A DNA stretch of 64,000 nucleotides from Nonomuraea jiangxiensis (lineage in GTDB: Bacteria; Actinomycetota; Actinomycetes; Streptosporangiales; Streptosporangiaceae), in NCBI RefSeq assembly GCF_900099965.1, contig NZ_FNDJ01000019.1:141674-205673 (forward strand). Direction: 5' to 3'. Below are positions 8,378 to 16,205 of the stretch, in pieces. The notes under the pieces were generated by a model. It did no database searches, was not told the origin of the DNA, and saw only the letters and a program-made list of their open reading frames with translations. Both the position numbers and the translations under genes were made by a program. Position 1 is the first letter of the stretch. Every line of letters begins with the position of its first letter.

Positions 8378-9264
8378 GCGGTCTCACCTTCCTGACGTGC
8401 GACGGACCCCCACTTGGCGCCGAGCGCCTCGTCCGAGAGAAGCTTCCAGAGGTGGCTGCGGATCTCGCCGAACCTGGCCGACCGCTTGATGTCGTTGCGC
8501 TCGTCGAACCGGGGGCGCGGCAGGTCGATGTCGATGATCTCCCTGATCGTCCCGGGGCGGCTGGACACCACGACGATGCGGTCGCCGAGCGTGATGGCCT
8601 CGTCGATCGAGTGGGTGATGAACACGACGGTCTGCCGGGTCTCGGCGATGATCTTCTCCAGCTCGGCCTGCATGGCCTCCCGCGTCATCGCGTCCACGGC
8701 CCCGAACGGCTCGTCCATCAGCAGGATCTCGGGCTCGCCGACGAGGGCCCTGGCGATACCGACCCGCTGACGCATGCCGCCGGAGAGCTCGTGCGGGTAG
8801 GACTTCTCGAAGCCGGCCAGCCCCACCAGCTGCAGGGCGTTCGCGATCCGGGCCCGCCGTTCCGGCTTGGGGACGTGTCCCCGCCGGTTCTCGATCGCGA
8901 ACTCCACGTTGCGCTCGACCGTTCGCCACGGCAGCAGGGCGTAGTCCTGGAACACCATCGCGCGGTCGGCCCCTGGGCCGTCGACCGGCACGCCGCGTAC
9001 CTTGACCACGCCGGAGAGGGGTTTGACGAATCCGGCGATCATGTTGATCAACGTGGTCTTGCCACATCCGGACGGGCCGACGATGGCCAGGAACTCGCCC
9101 TGCGTCACCTTGAGGGAGATGTCGCGGAGTGCGATCAGGCGGGTGCGCTCGCGCTGGTTGTCGTATCCCGCGTTGACCTCGGCCACCTCGATGAGCGTTG
9201 ATCCGGCGGTATTCGCGTGCTCCTTGGCCGGACGATCGGTTTCATGCGACCCGACGTGCACCAT
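8374..9264 (-). CDS. ABC transporter ATP-binding protein, SsuB/TauB-like
   Basis: 296 residues with a complete ABC ATPase set: Walker A GPSGCGKTT, Q-loop VFQDYALLPW, signature LSGGMRQR, Walker B ILLMDEPFGAVD and the switch His in VFITHSIDEA. It is the first gene of the leftward operon (ATPase, permease, binding lipoprotein, LVIVD protein). The upstream gap to the LacI gene holds two of the four LacI-type palindromes, so transcription of the whole importer is probably induced by its substrate through that repressor. Confidence 0.9.
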   Translation of the reverse strand: MVHVGSHETDRPAKEHANTAGSTLIEVAEVNAGYDNQRERTRLIALRDISLKVTQGEFLAIVGPSGCGKTTLINMIAGFVKPLSGVVKVRGVPVDGPGADRAMVFQDYALLPWRTVERNVEFAIENRRGHVPKPERRARIANALQLVGLAGFEKSYPHELSGGMRQRVGIARALVGEPEILLMDEPFGAVDAMTREAMQAELEKIIAETRQTVVFITHSIDEAITLGDRIVVVSSRPGTIREIIDIDLPRPRFDERNDIKRSARFGEIRSHLWKLLSDEALGAKWGSVARQEGETA

Positions 9265-9335
9265 TTCAGCTCCTTGCCCAGCCGGTGCATGGCGCTTGCG
9301 TGCCGATGCGCGAGCGGACTGTGACGCGATTCACA

Positions 9336-9351
9336 CTGCAATCGTTTGCGG
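9336..9351. promoter_or_regulatory. LacI-family operator, site 3
   Basis: CTGCAATCGTTTGCGG, the same palindrome with one mismatch in the right arm, about 70 bases upstream of the importer ATPase start (9264). It is the likely operator of the leftward importer operon. Confidence 0.7.
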
Positions 9352-9448
9352 AAACGTACCTAAATATGACGGCGGCGTCAATGACTTCTCACGCGGCTTC
9401 GCCCGTCGCGGTGCGCCGGAGCTTCGCCTGGTCCGGCGTTCGATAGGG

Positions 9449-9462
9449 GACAATCGATTGCT
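9449..9462. promoter_or_regulatory. LacI-family operator, site 4 (autoregulation)
   Basis: GACAATCGATTGCT contains the perfect inner palindrome CAATCGATTG, 13 bases upstream of the LacI-family gene start at 9476. Its place suggests the repressor controls its own gene. Confidence 0.7.
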
Positions 9463-9475
9463 GTACTCTGGCGTG

Positions 9476-10549
9476 ATGCCTCCTCCGCCGCCCGGCACCG
9501 AGCCCGGCCCGCGCACCGCGTCCGTGGCGCGGCGGCCGACCCTCAAGGACGTGGCCGGCGAGGCCGGCGTGCACCCGGCGACCGCCTCCAGGGCGCTGAA
9601 CCCCGGAACGCGGCACCTGGTCAACGACGAGACGGCCCAGCGGGTGCTCCAGGTCGCGGACACGCTCGGCTACCAGCCCAACCCCATCGCCCGCAGCCTC
9701 AAGACGGCGCGTTCTGCGAGCATCGGCCTGGTCATCCCCGACCTCACCAACCCCCTGTTCCCGCCGATCGTCAGAGGCATCGAGGACGTGCTCGGCGGCG
9801 TCGGCTACAACGCCTGGATCGTCAACACCGACAACGACCCCGCCCGCGAGACGGCCGCCGTCGAGTCACTCCGCAGCCGGAGCGTCGAAGGCTTCGTCTT
9901 CGCGACGGGGCGCCTGCACCACCCGTTCATCGAGCGACTGGCCGCCGGCGGCACCCCCACCGTCCTGGTGAACCGCAGGCTCGCGGTGTCCGACATCCCC
10001 TCGGTCACGGGCGACGACGCCGGCGGCGTGGCGATCGCGATGCGCCACCTCGTCGACCTCGGGCACCGCCGGATCGTCCATCTCGCCGGCCCCCAGGACC
10101 TGTCCACCGGGGTCAACCGGCTGCGTGCCTTCCGGCAGGCCCTGGAGGACCACGGGCTGGAGGACTCCCCGGCGCGGCTGAAGCTCTGCTCCGCGTGGGC
10201 CGAGAGCGCCGGCGCGAAGGCGGTCACCGAGCTCCTCGACGACGGGGTGGAGTTCACCGCCGTCCTCGCGGGCAACGATCTGCTCGCGCTCGGCTGCTAC
10301 GACGCCCTGGCCGGGCGCGGGCTGTCGTGCCCGGGTGACGTCTCGGTCGTCGGGTTCAACGACATGCCGTTCGTCGACAAGCTGAGCCCTCCGCTCACGA
10401 CGGTGCGCATCCCGCACTACGAGCTCGGGGCCGAGGCCGCGCACCTGCTGCTGGAGCGGCTGCGGGCCCCGGACCGGACGACCCGGTCCATCCTGCTGCC
10501 GCTCACGCTGGTCGACCGCCAGTCCACGGCCCCGCCCCGCCTGCTCTGA
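9476..10549 (+). CDS. LacI/GalR-family transcriptional repressor
   Basis: 357 residues. The N-terminal helix-turn-helix is PTLKDVAGEAGVHPATASRALN (about residues 21-42), followed by the hinge RSLKTARSASIGLVIPDLTNPLF and a periplasmic-binding-like sensor domain ending with FNDMPFVDKLSPPLTTVRIP. ATG 9476 was chosen (GTG 9473 is adjacent). The protein-binding palindromes listed at 2841, 3973, 9336 and 9449 carry the central CG typical of this family and surround only genes of this locus, so this is almost certainly the local regulator. The inducer is unknown; members of this family do not always sense sugars. Confidence 0.92.
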   Translation: MPPPPPGTEPGPRTASVARRPTLKDVAGEAGVHPATASRALNPGTRHLVNDETAQRVLQVADTLGYQPNPIARSLKTARSASIGLVIPDLTNPLFPPIVRGIEDVLGGVGYNAWIVNTDNDPARETAAVESLRSRSVEGFVFATGRLHHPFIERLAAGGTPTVLVNRRLAVSDIPSVTGDDAGGVAIAMRHLVDLGHRRIVHLAGPQDLSTGVNRLRAFRQALEDHGLEDSPARLKLCSAWAESAGAKAVTELLDDGVEFTAVLAGNDLLALGCYDALAGRGLSCPGDVSVVGFNDMPFVDKLSPPLTTVRIPHYELGAEAAHLLLERLRAPDRTTRSILLPLTLVDRQSTAPPRLL

Positions 10550-10585
10550 TCCTGGCGGGTGGCTCGCCTCGCGCTGACGGCGCGG

Positions 10586-11533
10586 TCAGGGGTGGTCGGG
10601 GGTGGCGTGGTCCTCGTCGAAGATGTCGCCGGCCGAGATCACGATGCGGGGGTCCGGGACGCCGACGACGTCATGGTCCTTGTTGTCGTAGTCGAAGAGG
10701 CTGAGCACGTGGCGCATGGCCTCCAGCCGGGCGCGCTTCTTGTCGTTGCTCTTGATGACGGTCCACGGCGCGGACTCGGTGTCGGTGTGCAGGAACATGT
10801 CCTCCTTCGCCCGGGTGTACTCGTCCCACTTGCTCAGCGAGGCCAGGTCCATCGGGGACAACTTCCACTGCCGTACGGGATCGACCTGGCGGATGATGAA
10901 CCGGGTGCGCTGCTCGGCACGCGAGACCGAGAACCAGAGCTTGACCAGGTGCAGACCCGATTCCACCAGCAGGTTCTCGAAGCGGGGCGCCTGCCCGATG
11001 AACTCCTGGTATTCCGCCTCGGTGCAGAAGCCCATGACCCGCTCCACCCCGGCCCGGTTGTACCAGGAGCGGTCGAACAGCACCATCTCCCCGTTGGCCG
11101 GCAGGTGGGCGATGTAACGCTGGAAATACCACTGGCCGCGCTCGCGCTCGCTCGGCTTCTCCAGCGCCACCACCGTCGCCCCGCGCGGGTTGAGGTGCTC
11201 CATGAAACGCTTGATCGTGCCGCCCTTGCCCGCCGCGTCCCGGCCCTCGAACAGCACCACCAGCCGGCGGCGGGTGTCCTTGATCCAATATTGCAGCTTC
11301 AGCAGTTCGATCTGCAGCAGTCGCTTGTCACGCTCGTACTCGTCGCGGGGCAGGCGTGAGTCGTACGGGTAGTGCTGGCGCCAGGTGTCGACCGGGTGGC
11401 CGTCGGCGCGCATGAGCACCGGATCGTCGTCGTCACGGTCGTCCACCCACAGTCCTGGGGTGATGTCGAGCAACTGGCTGTGCTGGGCGGCCTCTGGATC
11501 GAGCAAAACCGGCTTAACCTGAGAGCTGGTCAT
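10586..11533 (-). CDS. ppk2: Polyphosphate kinase 2
   Basis: 315 residues of the PPK2 family: Walker A EGRDAAGKGGT (about residues 96-106), lid region GQWYFQRY, Walker B FDRSWYNRAGVERVMGF and C-terminal WTVIKSNDKKRARLEA. PPK2 enzymes transfer phosphate between polyphosphate and nucleotides, usually making GTP/ATP from GDP/ADP. The single-domain length fits class I. The start codon overlaps the stop of the upstream small reading frame (ATGA at 11530-11533), so it was once, or still is, translationally coupled to a PiT-type phosphate transporter operon that is now broken. Confidence 0.92.
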   Translation of the reverse strand: MTSSQVKPVLLDPEAAQHSQLLDITPGLWVDDRDDDDPVLMRADGHPVDTWRQHYPYDSRLPRDEYERDKRLLQIELLKLQYWIKDTRRRLVVLFEGRDAAGKGGTIKRFMEHLNPRGATVVALEKPSERERGQWYFQRYIAHLPANGEMVLFDRSWYNRAGVERVMGFCTEAEYQEFIGQAPRFENLLVESGLHLVKLWFSVSRAEQRTRFIIRQVDPVRQWKLSPMDLASLSKWDEYTRAKEDMFLHTDTESAPWTVIKSNDKKRARLEAMRHVLSLFDYDNKDHDVVGVPDPRIVISAGDIFDEDHATPDHP

Positions 11534-11717
11534 TTATCCAGCATGACGTACAGGCCCAGAGCGATCCCACCGGCCACCAACCGGAAGCACAGACCCGCGC
11601 CCGCGCGCTCCCGCTGGCCAGGCCCACCAGGGCCAAGGCCGCCGCCAGGCCCACCCCCGCGACCAGTGCGGCGACCAGCGCCTTCCACAGGGCGTCGAGA
11701 TCGAGGTATTCCCCCAT
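11530..11717 (-). pseudogene. Frameshifted small membrane protein of the pit-ppk2 operon
   Basis: ATG 11717 follows AAGGAGG and starts MGEYLDLDALWKALVAAL, a hydrophobic helix that runs to about LVGLASG. After this the sense continues in another frame, as GLCFRLVAGGIALGLYVMLDK, whose TGA overlaps the ppk2 ATG. A single-base frame change near 11600-11612 joins the halves into a protein of about 62 residues with two membrane helices. Small proteins of this kind commonly follow PiT genes in actinobacteria. The lesion matches the decay of the PiT gene next door; a sequencing error cannot be excluded. Confidence 0.6.
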
Positions 11718-11729
11718 CGCCCGCCTCCT

Positions 11730-12309
11730 TCACGAGGACCGGGCGGAGGACAGCCCGCTCCACTCGTCGTTGACGTTGTCCGCGTGCACCGGCGGCGGGC
11801 AGCGTGATCAGCCAGGCGGCGGCCATCCTGCCCGCCACCGCCCAGCGGACCTCGGCCAGTCGCTTGCCCAGCCTGGATCCGATCACCTGCGTGGTCGCCA
11901 GCGGGTAGCCGAAATGGGACGACGCGAAGATCACGGCGGCCGAGGAGCTCTCCGCTGCGTAACCCTGCGGGGTCGTCGATGACGCCCATGGTCTTCCGCG
12001 CGTCGTTGTGCCGTGCGCCAGCGACACCAGCGACGCCGACCCGATCTGCCCGTGCCGGAAGGCCCACCGGCGCAGCCGCTCCGGCACCGAGCGGCTCAGT
12101 ACGTAGACCAGGTACGTGCACAGCGTGGCCACCCCGATGGCAGCCAAGGGCGCGAGCAGCGCCGGGACGAGCACCCTGCCCACGATCGCGCCCCCCTTGA
12201 TCGCCGAGGCGCCGGTCGCGAGCGAGGTCGCCAGGGCGTTCGCGGTGTCGTGGAACCCGTTGGTGAAGTCGAAGGCCGGCGCGGTGGCCACGACGACGGC
12301 CACGGCTGA
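11730..12309 (-). pseudogene. Broken PiT-family inorganic phosphate transporter
   Basis: Clear PiT pieces occur in order but in different frames. DFTNGFHDTANALATSLATGA is followed directly by IVGRVLVPALLAPL, so most of the first half, including several helices, is deleted. Then come WAFRHGQIGSASLVSLAHG, NDARKTMGVIDDP in a second frame, YAAESSSAAVIFASSHFG back in the first, and RWAVAGRMAAAWLITLPAA. The tail ADNVNDEWSGL is in a third frame, ending at TGA 11730. The remnant codes for roughly 190 residues against more than 330 for intact family members. One internal deletion plus at least three frame changes make this a decayed gene. Confidence 0.8.
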
Positions 12310-12425
12310 TCGCGCGGCGACCTGGCGTTCCGTAAAGTTCGGGTCGTCGCTCTGTCGCTGTTTGGGCCGGCCGTGCGGGGTAGTGGAGTCGTTTCGCCTG
12401 TTATGCGTCGTACAGGAGAAGCGAT

Positions 12426-13952
12426 ATGGCACAGCACACCGAGATCGAGCGTAAATACGAGATCGACGACGGCGCGGCGATCGTGATCGAGAGCTTCGCC
12501 GGCCCCGACGGCCCGATCGTCGCGGACGAGCCCCGCACCTGGCGGCTGGTGGCCGACTACGTCGACACCCCGGGGCTGGCCCTGGCCGCGCACGGCATCA
12601 CGTTGCGCCGCCGTGACGGCGGCGAGGACGCCGGATGGCATCTGAAGCTGCCCACCGCCAAGGACACCCGGCAGGAGGTGCACGAGCCGCTGGGCGTGGG
12701 CGTCCACCATGTGCCCGCCCGGCTGGCCGCGCTCGTCGCCGCGCACGTCCGCGGTCAGGAGCTGGTGCCCGTGGCCACCGTGGAGACCACCCGTACGACC
12801 CGCCGGCTGCGCGACCGCGACGGCCAGGTCGTCGCCGAGATAGCCGACGACGTGGTGGTCGGCCACCGGCTGGACGATCACGCGGAGCGGTCGGCCTCCT
12901 GGCACGAGGTGGAGATCGAGCTCGTCAACGGCTCCCCGGAGCTGCTGGAGTCGCTGGATCCGGTGCTGCGCCAGGCCGGCGCCGTGCCCGCCGCCGCCTC
13001 CTCCAAGCTGCGGCGCGTCCTGGGGGACGACCTCGCCGCACGGCCGCGCCGTACCCCCGGGCGTACGGCGGGTGAGGCCCTCATCGCCTACCTGCGGCGG
13101 CAACGTGACCGGCTGCTCACCTACGACCCGCTGGTACGCCTCGCCGACCATGACGACGACTCGGTGCACAAGATGCGGGTGGCCGTACGCCGCATGCGCA
13201 GCCTCCTGCGCACCCACGCCCGCCTCCTGGACCGTGCCCAGGCCCGAGCGCTGGACGCCGAGCTGAAATGGCTGGCCGACACGCTCGGGGACGTACGCGA
13301 TCTGGAGGTGCTCACCGCCCGCTTCGACCGGCGGCTCGCCGACCGGCCGGCCGGGCTCACCCGTGGTGACGCCCCGCGATGGCCGGGGCAACTGGCGACC
13401 CGGGAACGCGAGGCCAGGCGGAGGCTGAAGGACGCGCTGTCCACGCCGCGCTATTTCGCCCTGCTGGCCCGGCTCGACGACTTCCTCGCCGACCCCCCGT
13501 TCACCGCCCGGGCTGGCAGGAAGGCCCGGCGCCTGTCGCCGCGCCTGGTGGTCAAGAGCTGGTGCAAGGTCCTGGACAAGTACGCCCGGGCCGAGCGGCT
13601 GCCCACGGGCACGGAACGCGAGCACGCCCTCCACTCCACCCGCAAGGCCGCCAAACGCGCCCGCTACACCGCCGAGGCCGCCACTCCCGCGCTCGGCAAG
13701 CCCGCCGCCAAGCTCGCCAGGCGCGCCGAGGACCTCCAGGAGGCGCTCGGCCGCTACCAGGACGCGATCGTCGCCCAGCGGCAGCTCACCGAGATCGCCG
13801 AGCGGCCGGGCCCCTCCCCCGACGACGCCTTCACCCTCGGCCTCCTCCTGGGCACCGAACGCGGCGAAGCCGCCGACGCCCTGCGCGACCTGCCGCCCGC
13901 CCGCAGGCACGCGGCCAGAACCGCCAAACAACTACGCGCCCTGAAACGCTGA
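12426..13952 (+). CDS. CYTH and CHAD domain-containing protein
   Basis: 508 residues. The N-terminal CYTH (triphosphate tunnel metalloenzyme) domain begins with TEIERKYEI and contains TLRRRDGGEDAGWHLKLP and WHEVEIEL. The C-terminal CHAD domain (about 215-500) is helical with conserved basic/His motifs HKMRVAVRRMRSLLR and HSTRKAAKRARYTAEA. CYTH domains hydrolyse triphosphates or inorganic polyphosphate; CHAD domains bind polyphosphate. Its position, divergent from ppk2 and the pit remnant, supports a polyphosphate role. ATG 12426 follows a GGAGAAG site. Confidence 0.9.
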   Translation: MAQHTEIERKYEIDDGAAIVIESFAGPDGPIVADEPRTWRLVADYVDTPGLALAAHGITLRRRDGGEDAGWHLKLPTAKDTRQEVHEPLGVGVHHVPARLAALVAAHVRGQELVPVATVETTRTTRRLRDRDGQVVAEIADDVVVGHRLDDHAERSASWHEVEIELVNGSPELLESLDPVLRQAGAVPAAASSKLRRVLGDDLAARPRRTPGRTAGEALIAYLRRQRDRLLTYDPLVRLADHDDDSVHKMRVAVRRMRSLLRTHARLLDRAQARALDAELKWLADTLGDVRDLEVLTARFDRRLADRPAGLTRGDAPRWPGQLATREREARRRLKDALSTPRYFALLARLDDFLADPPFTARAGRKARRLSPRLVVKSWCKVLDKYARAERLPTGTEREHALHSTRKAAKRARYTAEAATPALGKPAAKLARRAEDLQEALGRYQDAIVAQRQLTEIAERPGPSPDDAFTLGLLLGTERGEAADALRDLPPARRHAARTAKQLRALKR

Positions 13953-13988
13953 ACCCTCGGCAGGTGACGGGGCAGGACGCCCGGTTTG

Positions 13989-14042
13989 TCGTGCGTGAGC
14001 CGGGAGCATCATGGGGGAACCGCGAGCCTCGTGCGTGAGCCG
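13989..14042. repeat. Two 14-bp direct repeats upstream of the response regulator
   Basis: TCGTGCGTGAGCCG occurs at 13989-14002 and again at 14029-14042, 40 bases apart (about four helical turns), ending about 30 bases before the GTG start of the response regulator. Direct repeats at helical spacing are what OmpR-type regulators bind, so this could be an autoregulatory site. This is a position-based inference. Confidence 0.4.
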
Positions 14043-14073
14043 CGAGCCGGAGGGTGCGAAATAGACTGCGGCG

Positions 14074-14757
14074 GTGAACGCGTACCGGGTGCTCGTCGTG
14101 GACGACGACGAGGCGATCCTGCGCTCGCTGCGGCGGGGGCTGCGGCTGGAGGGGTTCGACGTGGACGTCGCCGACTCGGGCCGGCAGGCGCTGCGGCGGG
14201 CGGGCGACCACACCGACGCGATCATCCTCGACGTGTCCATGCCGGAGATCTCGGGCATCGAGGTGTGCAGCCGATTACGCGGGGCGGGGTCCCAGGTGCC
14301 GTTGCTCATGTTGTCGGCCATGGACGAGGTCGACGACAGGAAGGCCGGTCTGGCGGCGGGCGCCGACGACTACGTGGTCAAGCCGTTCGACCTGGGCGAG
14401 CTGGTGTTGCGCCTGCGCGCCCTGTTACGCCGCGCCGGCCGGGCTCCGGGCACGGCGGTGGTGGTGGGACCGCTCGCCGTCGAGCCGGACGCGCGGCGCG
14501 TCACGGTGAACGGCCGCCGGGTGGAGGTGACGCGGCGCGAGTTCGACCTGCTGGAGGTGCTGGCGCGTAACGCCGGGATCGTGCTGTCCCGGCAGGTGCT
14601 GCTGGAACGGGTCTGGGGCTACGACTTCGAGGTGACCGGCAACGCGGTGGACACGTTCGTCGGCTACCTGCGGCGCAAGCTGGAGGCGGCGGGCGAGCCC
14701 CGCCTGCTGCACACCGTGCGCGGGGTGGGCTTCGTCCTGCGCGAGCCAAGCCCGTGA
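14074..14757 (+). CDS. OmpR/PhoB-family response regulator
   Basis: 227 residues. The receiver domain (1-115) carries the acidic pocket VVDDDE, phospho-acceptor Asp53 in IILDVSMPE, the LLMLSA switch region and the conserved Lys in VVKPF. The winged-helix DNA-binding domain follows, with VEVTRREFDLLEVLARNAG and DTFVGYLRRKLE ... LLHTVRGVGFVLR. GTG 14074 is used as start. Its stop overlaps the start of the kinase gene (GTGA at 14754-14757), so both are made together. It resembles actinobacterial PrrA/MprA-type regulators. Targets are unknown; the next gene downstream encodes a secreted protein. Confidence 0.92.
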   Translation: MNAYRVLVVDDDEAILRSLRRGLRLEGFDVDVADSGRQALRRAGDHTDAIILDVSMPEISGIEVCSRLRGAGSQVPLLMLSAMDEVDDRKAGLAAGADDYVVKPFDLGELVLRLRALLRRAGRAPGTAVVVGPLAVEPDARRVTVNGRRVEVTRREFDLLEVLARNAGIVLSRQVLLERVWGYDFEVTGNAVDTFVGYLRRKLEAAGEPRLLHTVRGVGFVLREPSP

Positions 14758-16169
14758 GGCTCTCCACCCGGTTCGCGCTCTGCCTGGCCGTCGCCCTCCC
14801 GCTCCTGGTAGCCCTGGCCGGGCTGGTCGTGGTCGGCCTGGTCTCGCACGACCTGCGGGAGGAACGCGACGACCAGCTGGCGACGCGGCTACGGGCGCTG
14901 GCCCCGATGGCCACCTCCTACGCGTGGCGGACCCGGGTGCTGCCCGCCGTCCCTCCCGACTTCCTCCAGCAGCGCCTGGCCACGGCCGCCGGCTCGGGCG
15001 GTGTCTGCGTGGCGGCGAACGGCGGCAGGCTGCTGGTCGTCGGGGAGGTGCCGGACACGCTGCCCGCGGGGGACGGGCCCGGGGACCATGCCGAGGGAAC
15101 GCGGCGCTGGCGGTTCGTGGCCGCGGACCTGGGGCGTCAGGAAGGCACGCGGCTGATCCTCTTCGAGCCGGAGGAGCGCCTCACCGAACAGATCGCGCTG
15201 CTGAGCGAGCGGCTGGTGCTGGTCACACTGGTCGCGGCCGCCGTGGGCGCGGTCGCCGGGCTGGCACTCGGCGGGTTCGCGGTGCGCCCGCTGGCCAGGC
15301 TCGGCAGGCAGGCCCGTACGATCGGCACGCCCGCGGGGACCCGGCTGGCCACCACGTCCGGCGTCGCCGAGATCGACGAGCTGGCCGGCCTCCTCAACGA
15401 CCTCCTGGACAGGCGTGACGCGGCGGTGACCCGCACCGGCGAGGCCCTGGAGACCGCGCGGGCCTTCGCCTCCACCGCCGCCCACGAGCTGCGCACCCCG
15501 CTCACCAGCATGGGCACGAACCTCGCCCTCCTCGACCACTCCGAGCTCGACCCCGCGGACCGCGCCGACGTCATCGCCGACCTGACCGCCGAGCACGGCC
15601 GCATCCTGCGCCTGATCACGATGCTGCGCCAGCTCGCCCGCGGCGAACTGCTCGATCCCGCCGCCTTCGCCGGGACGGACCTGACCGAGATCGTCAACGA
15701 CGCGGCCGAGGACGCGCGGCGGCGCCACCCGCACGCCACGATCACCGTCCGGCCGGCGCGGGACGTGCGGGTGCACGGCTGGGCCGAGGGGCTGCGCATG
15801 ATCGTCGACAACCTCCTCGACAACGCCGCCATCCACGGCACCGACGAGTCCGGCCACGCCACGATCACCGTCACCATCGGCACGGACGGGACAGGGCGCG
15901 CAGGGGCCGCGGAGGTCGTGCTCGCCGTCGAGGACGCGGGGCCCGGTATACCGGCCGAGGACCAGGACGTGGTGTTCGACCGGTTCCGGCGCCGCCGGGG
16001 CAGCCCCGGCTCGGGGCTCGGCCTGACGCTGGTCCGGCAGCAGGCGGTGCTCCACGGCGGCACCGCCACCTTGACCGCCTCCCCCGACGGCCCGGGCACG
16101 CGCGCCGAAGTACGCCTCCCTGCCACCGACCGGCGACCGGCGGAACCCGTACGGTCCTGGCTGGAATAG
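14754..16169 (+). CDS. Sensor histidine kinase (PrrB/MprB-like)
   Basis: 471 residues. The first membrane helix is at about 7-28. An extracytoplasmic sensor region runs to about 150, and the second helix (LVLVTLVAAAVGAVAGLALGGFAV) is at about 157-180. A HAMP segment follows, then the H-box FASTAAHELRTPLTSM with phospho-acceptor His244, the N-box MIVDNLLDNAAIHG, the G1 box EDAGPGIP, an F-box and the G2 box GSGLGLTLV. It is the partner of the overlapping response regulator. The signal is not predictable. Confidence 0.92.
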   Translation: MRLSTRFALCLAVALPLLVALAGLVVVGLVSHDLREERDDQLATRLRALAPMATSYAWRTRVLPAVPPDFLQQRLATAAGSGGVCVAANGGRLLVVGEVPDTLPAGDGPGDHAEGTRRWRFVAADLGRQEGTRLILFEPEERLTEQIALLSERLVLVTLVAAAVGAVAGLALGGFAVRPLARLGRQARTIGTPAGTRLATTSGVAEIDELAGLLNDLLDRRDAAVTRTGEALETARAFASTAAHELRTPLTSMGTNLALLDHSELDPADRADVIADLTAEHGRILRLITMLRQLARGELLDPAAFAGTDLTEIVNDAAEDARRRHPHATITVRPARDVRVHGWAEGLRMIVDNLLDNAAIHGTDESGHATITVTIGTDGTGRAGAAEVVLAVEDAGPGIPAEDQDVVFDRFRRRRGSPGSGLGLTLVRQQAVLHGGTATLTASPDGPGTRAEVRLPATDRRPAEPVRSWLE

Positions 16170-16205
16170 CGTTCTGCCAGAGATCTGCCAAGAAGCGTCG
16201 TCACC

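Noticed and set aside
9002..9475. N-terminal extension of the LacI gene by about 158 codons
   Set aside because: The extension is antisense to the importer ATPase and its promoter; LacI proteins begin shortly before the helix-turn-helix, as with ATG 9476.
12096..13931. A 611-codon minus-strand frame opposite the CYTH-CHAD gene
   Set aside because: Shadow frame; only the plus-strand frame shows CYTH and CHAD motifs.
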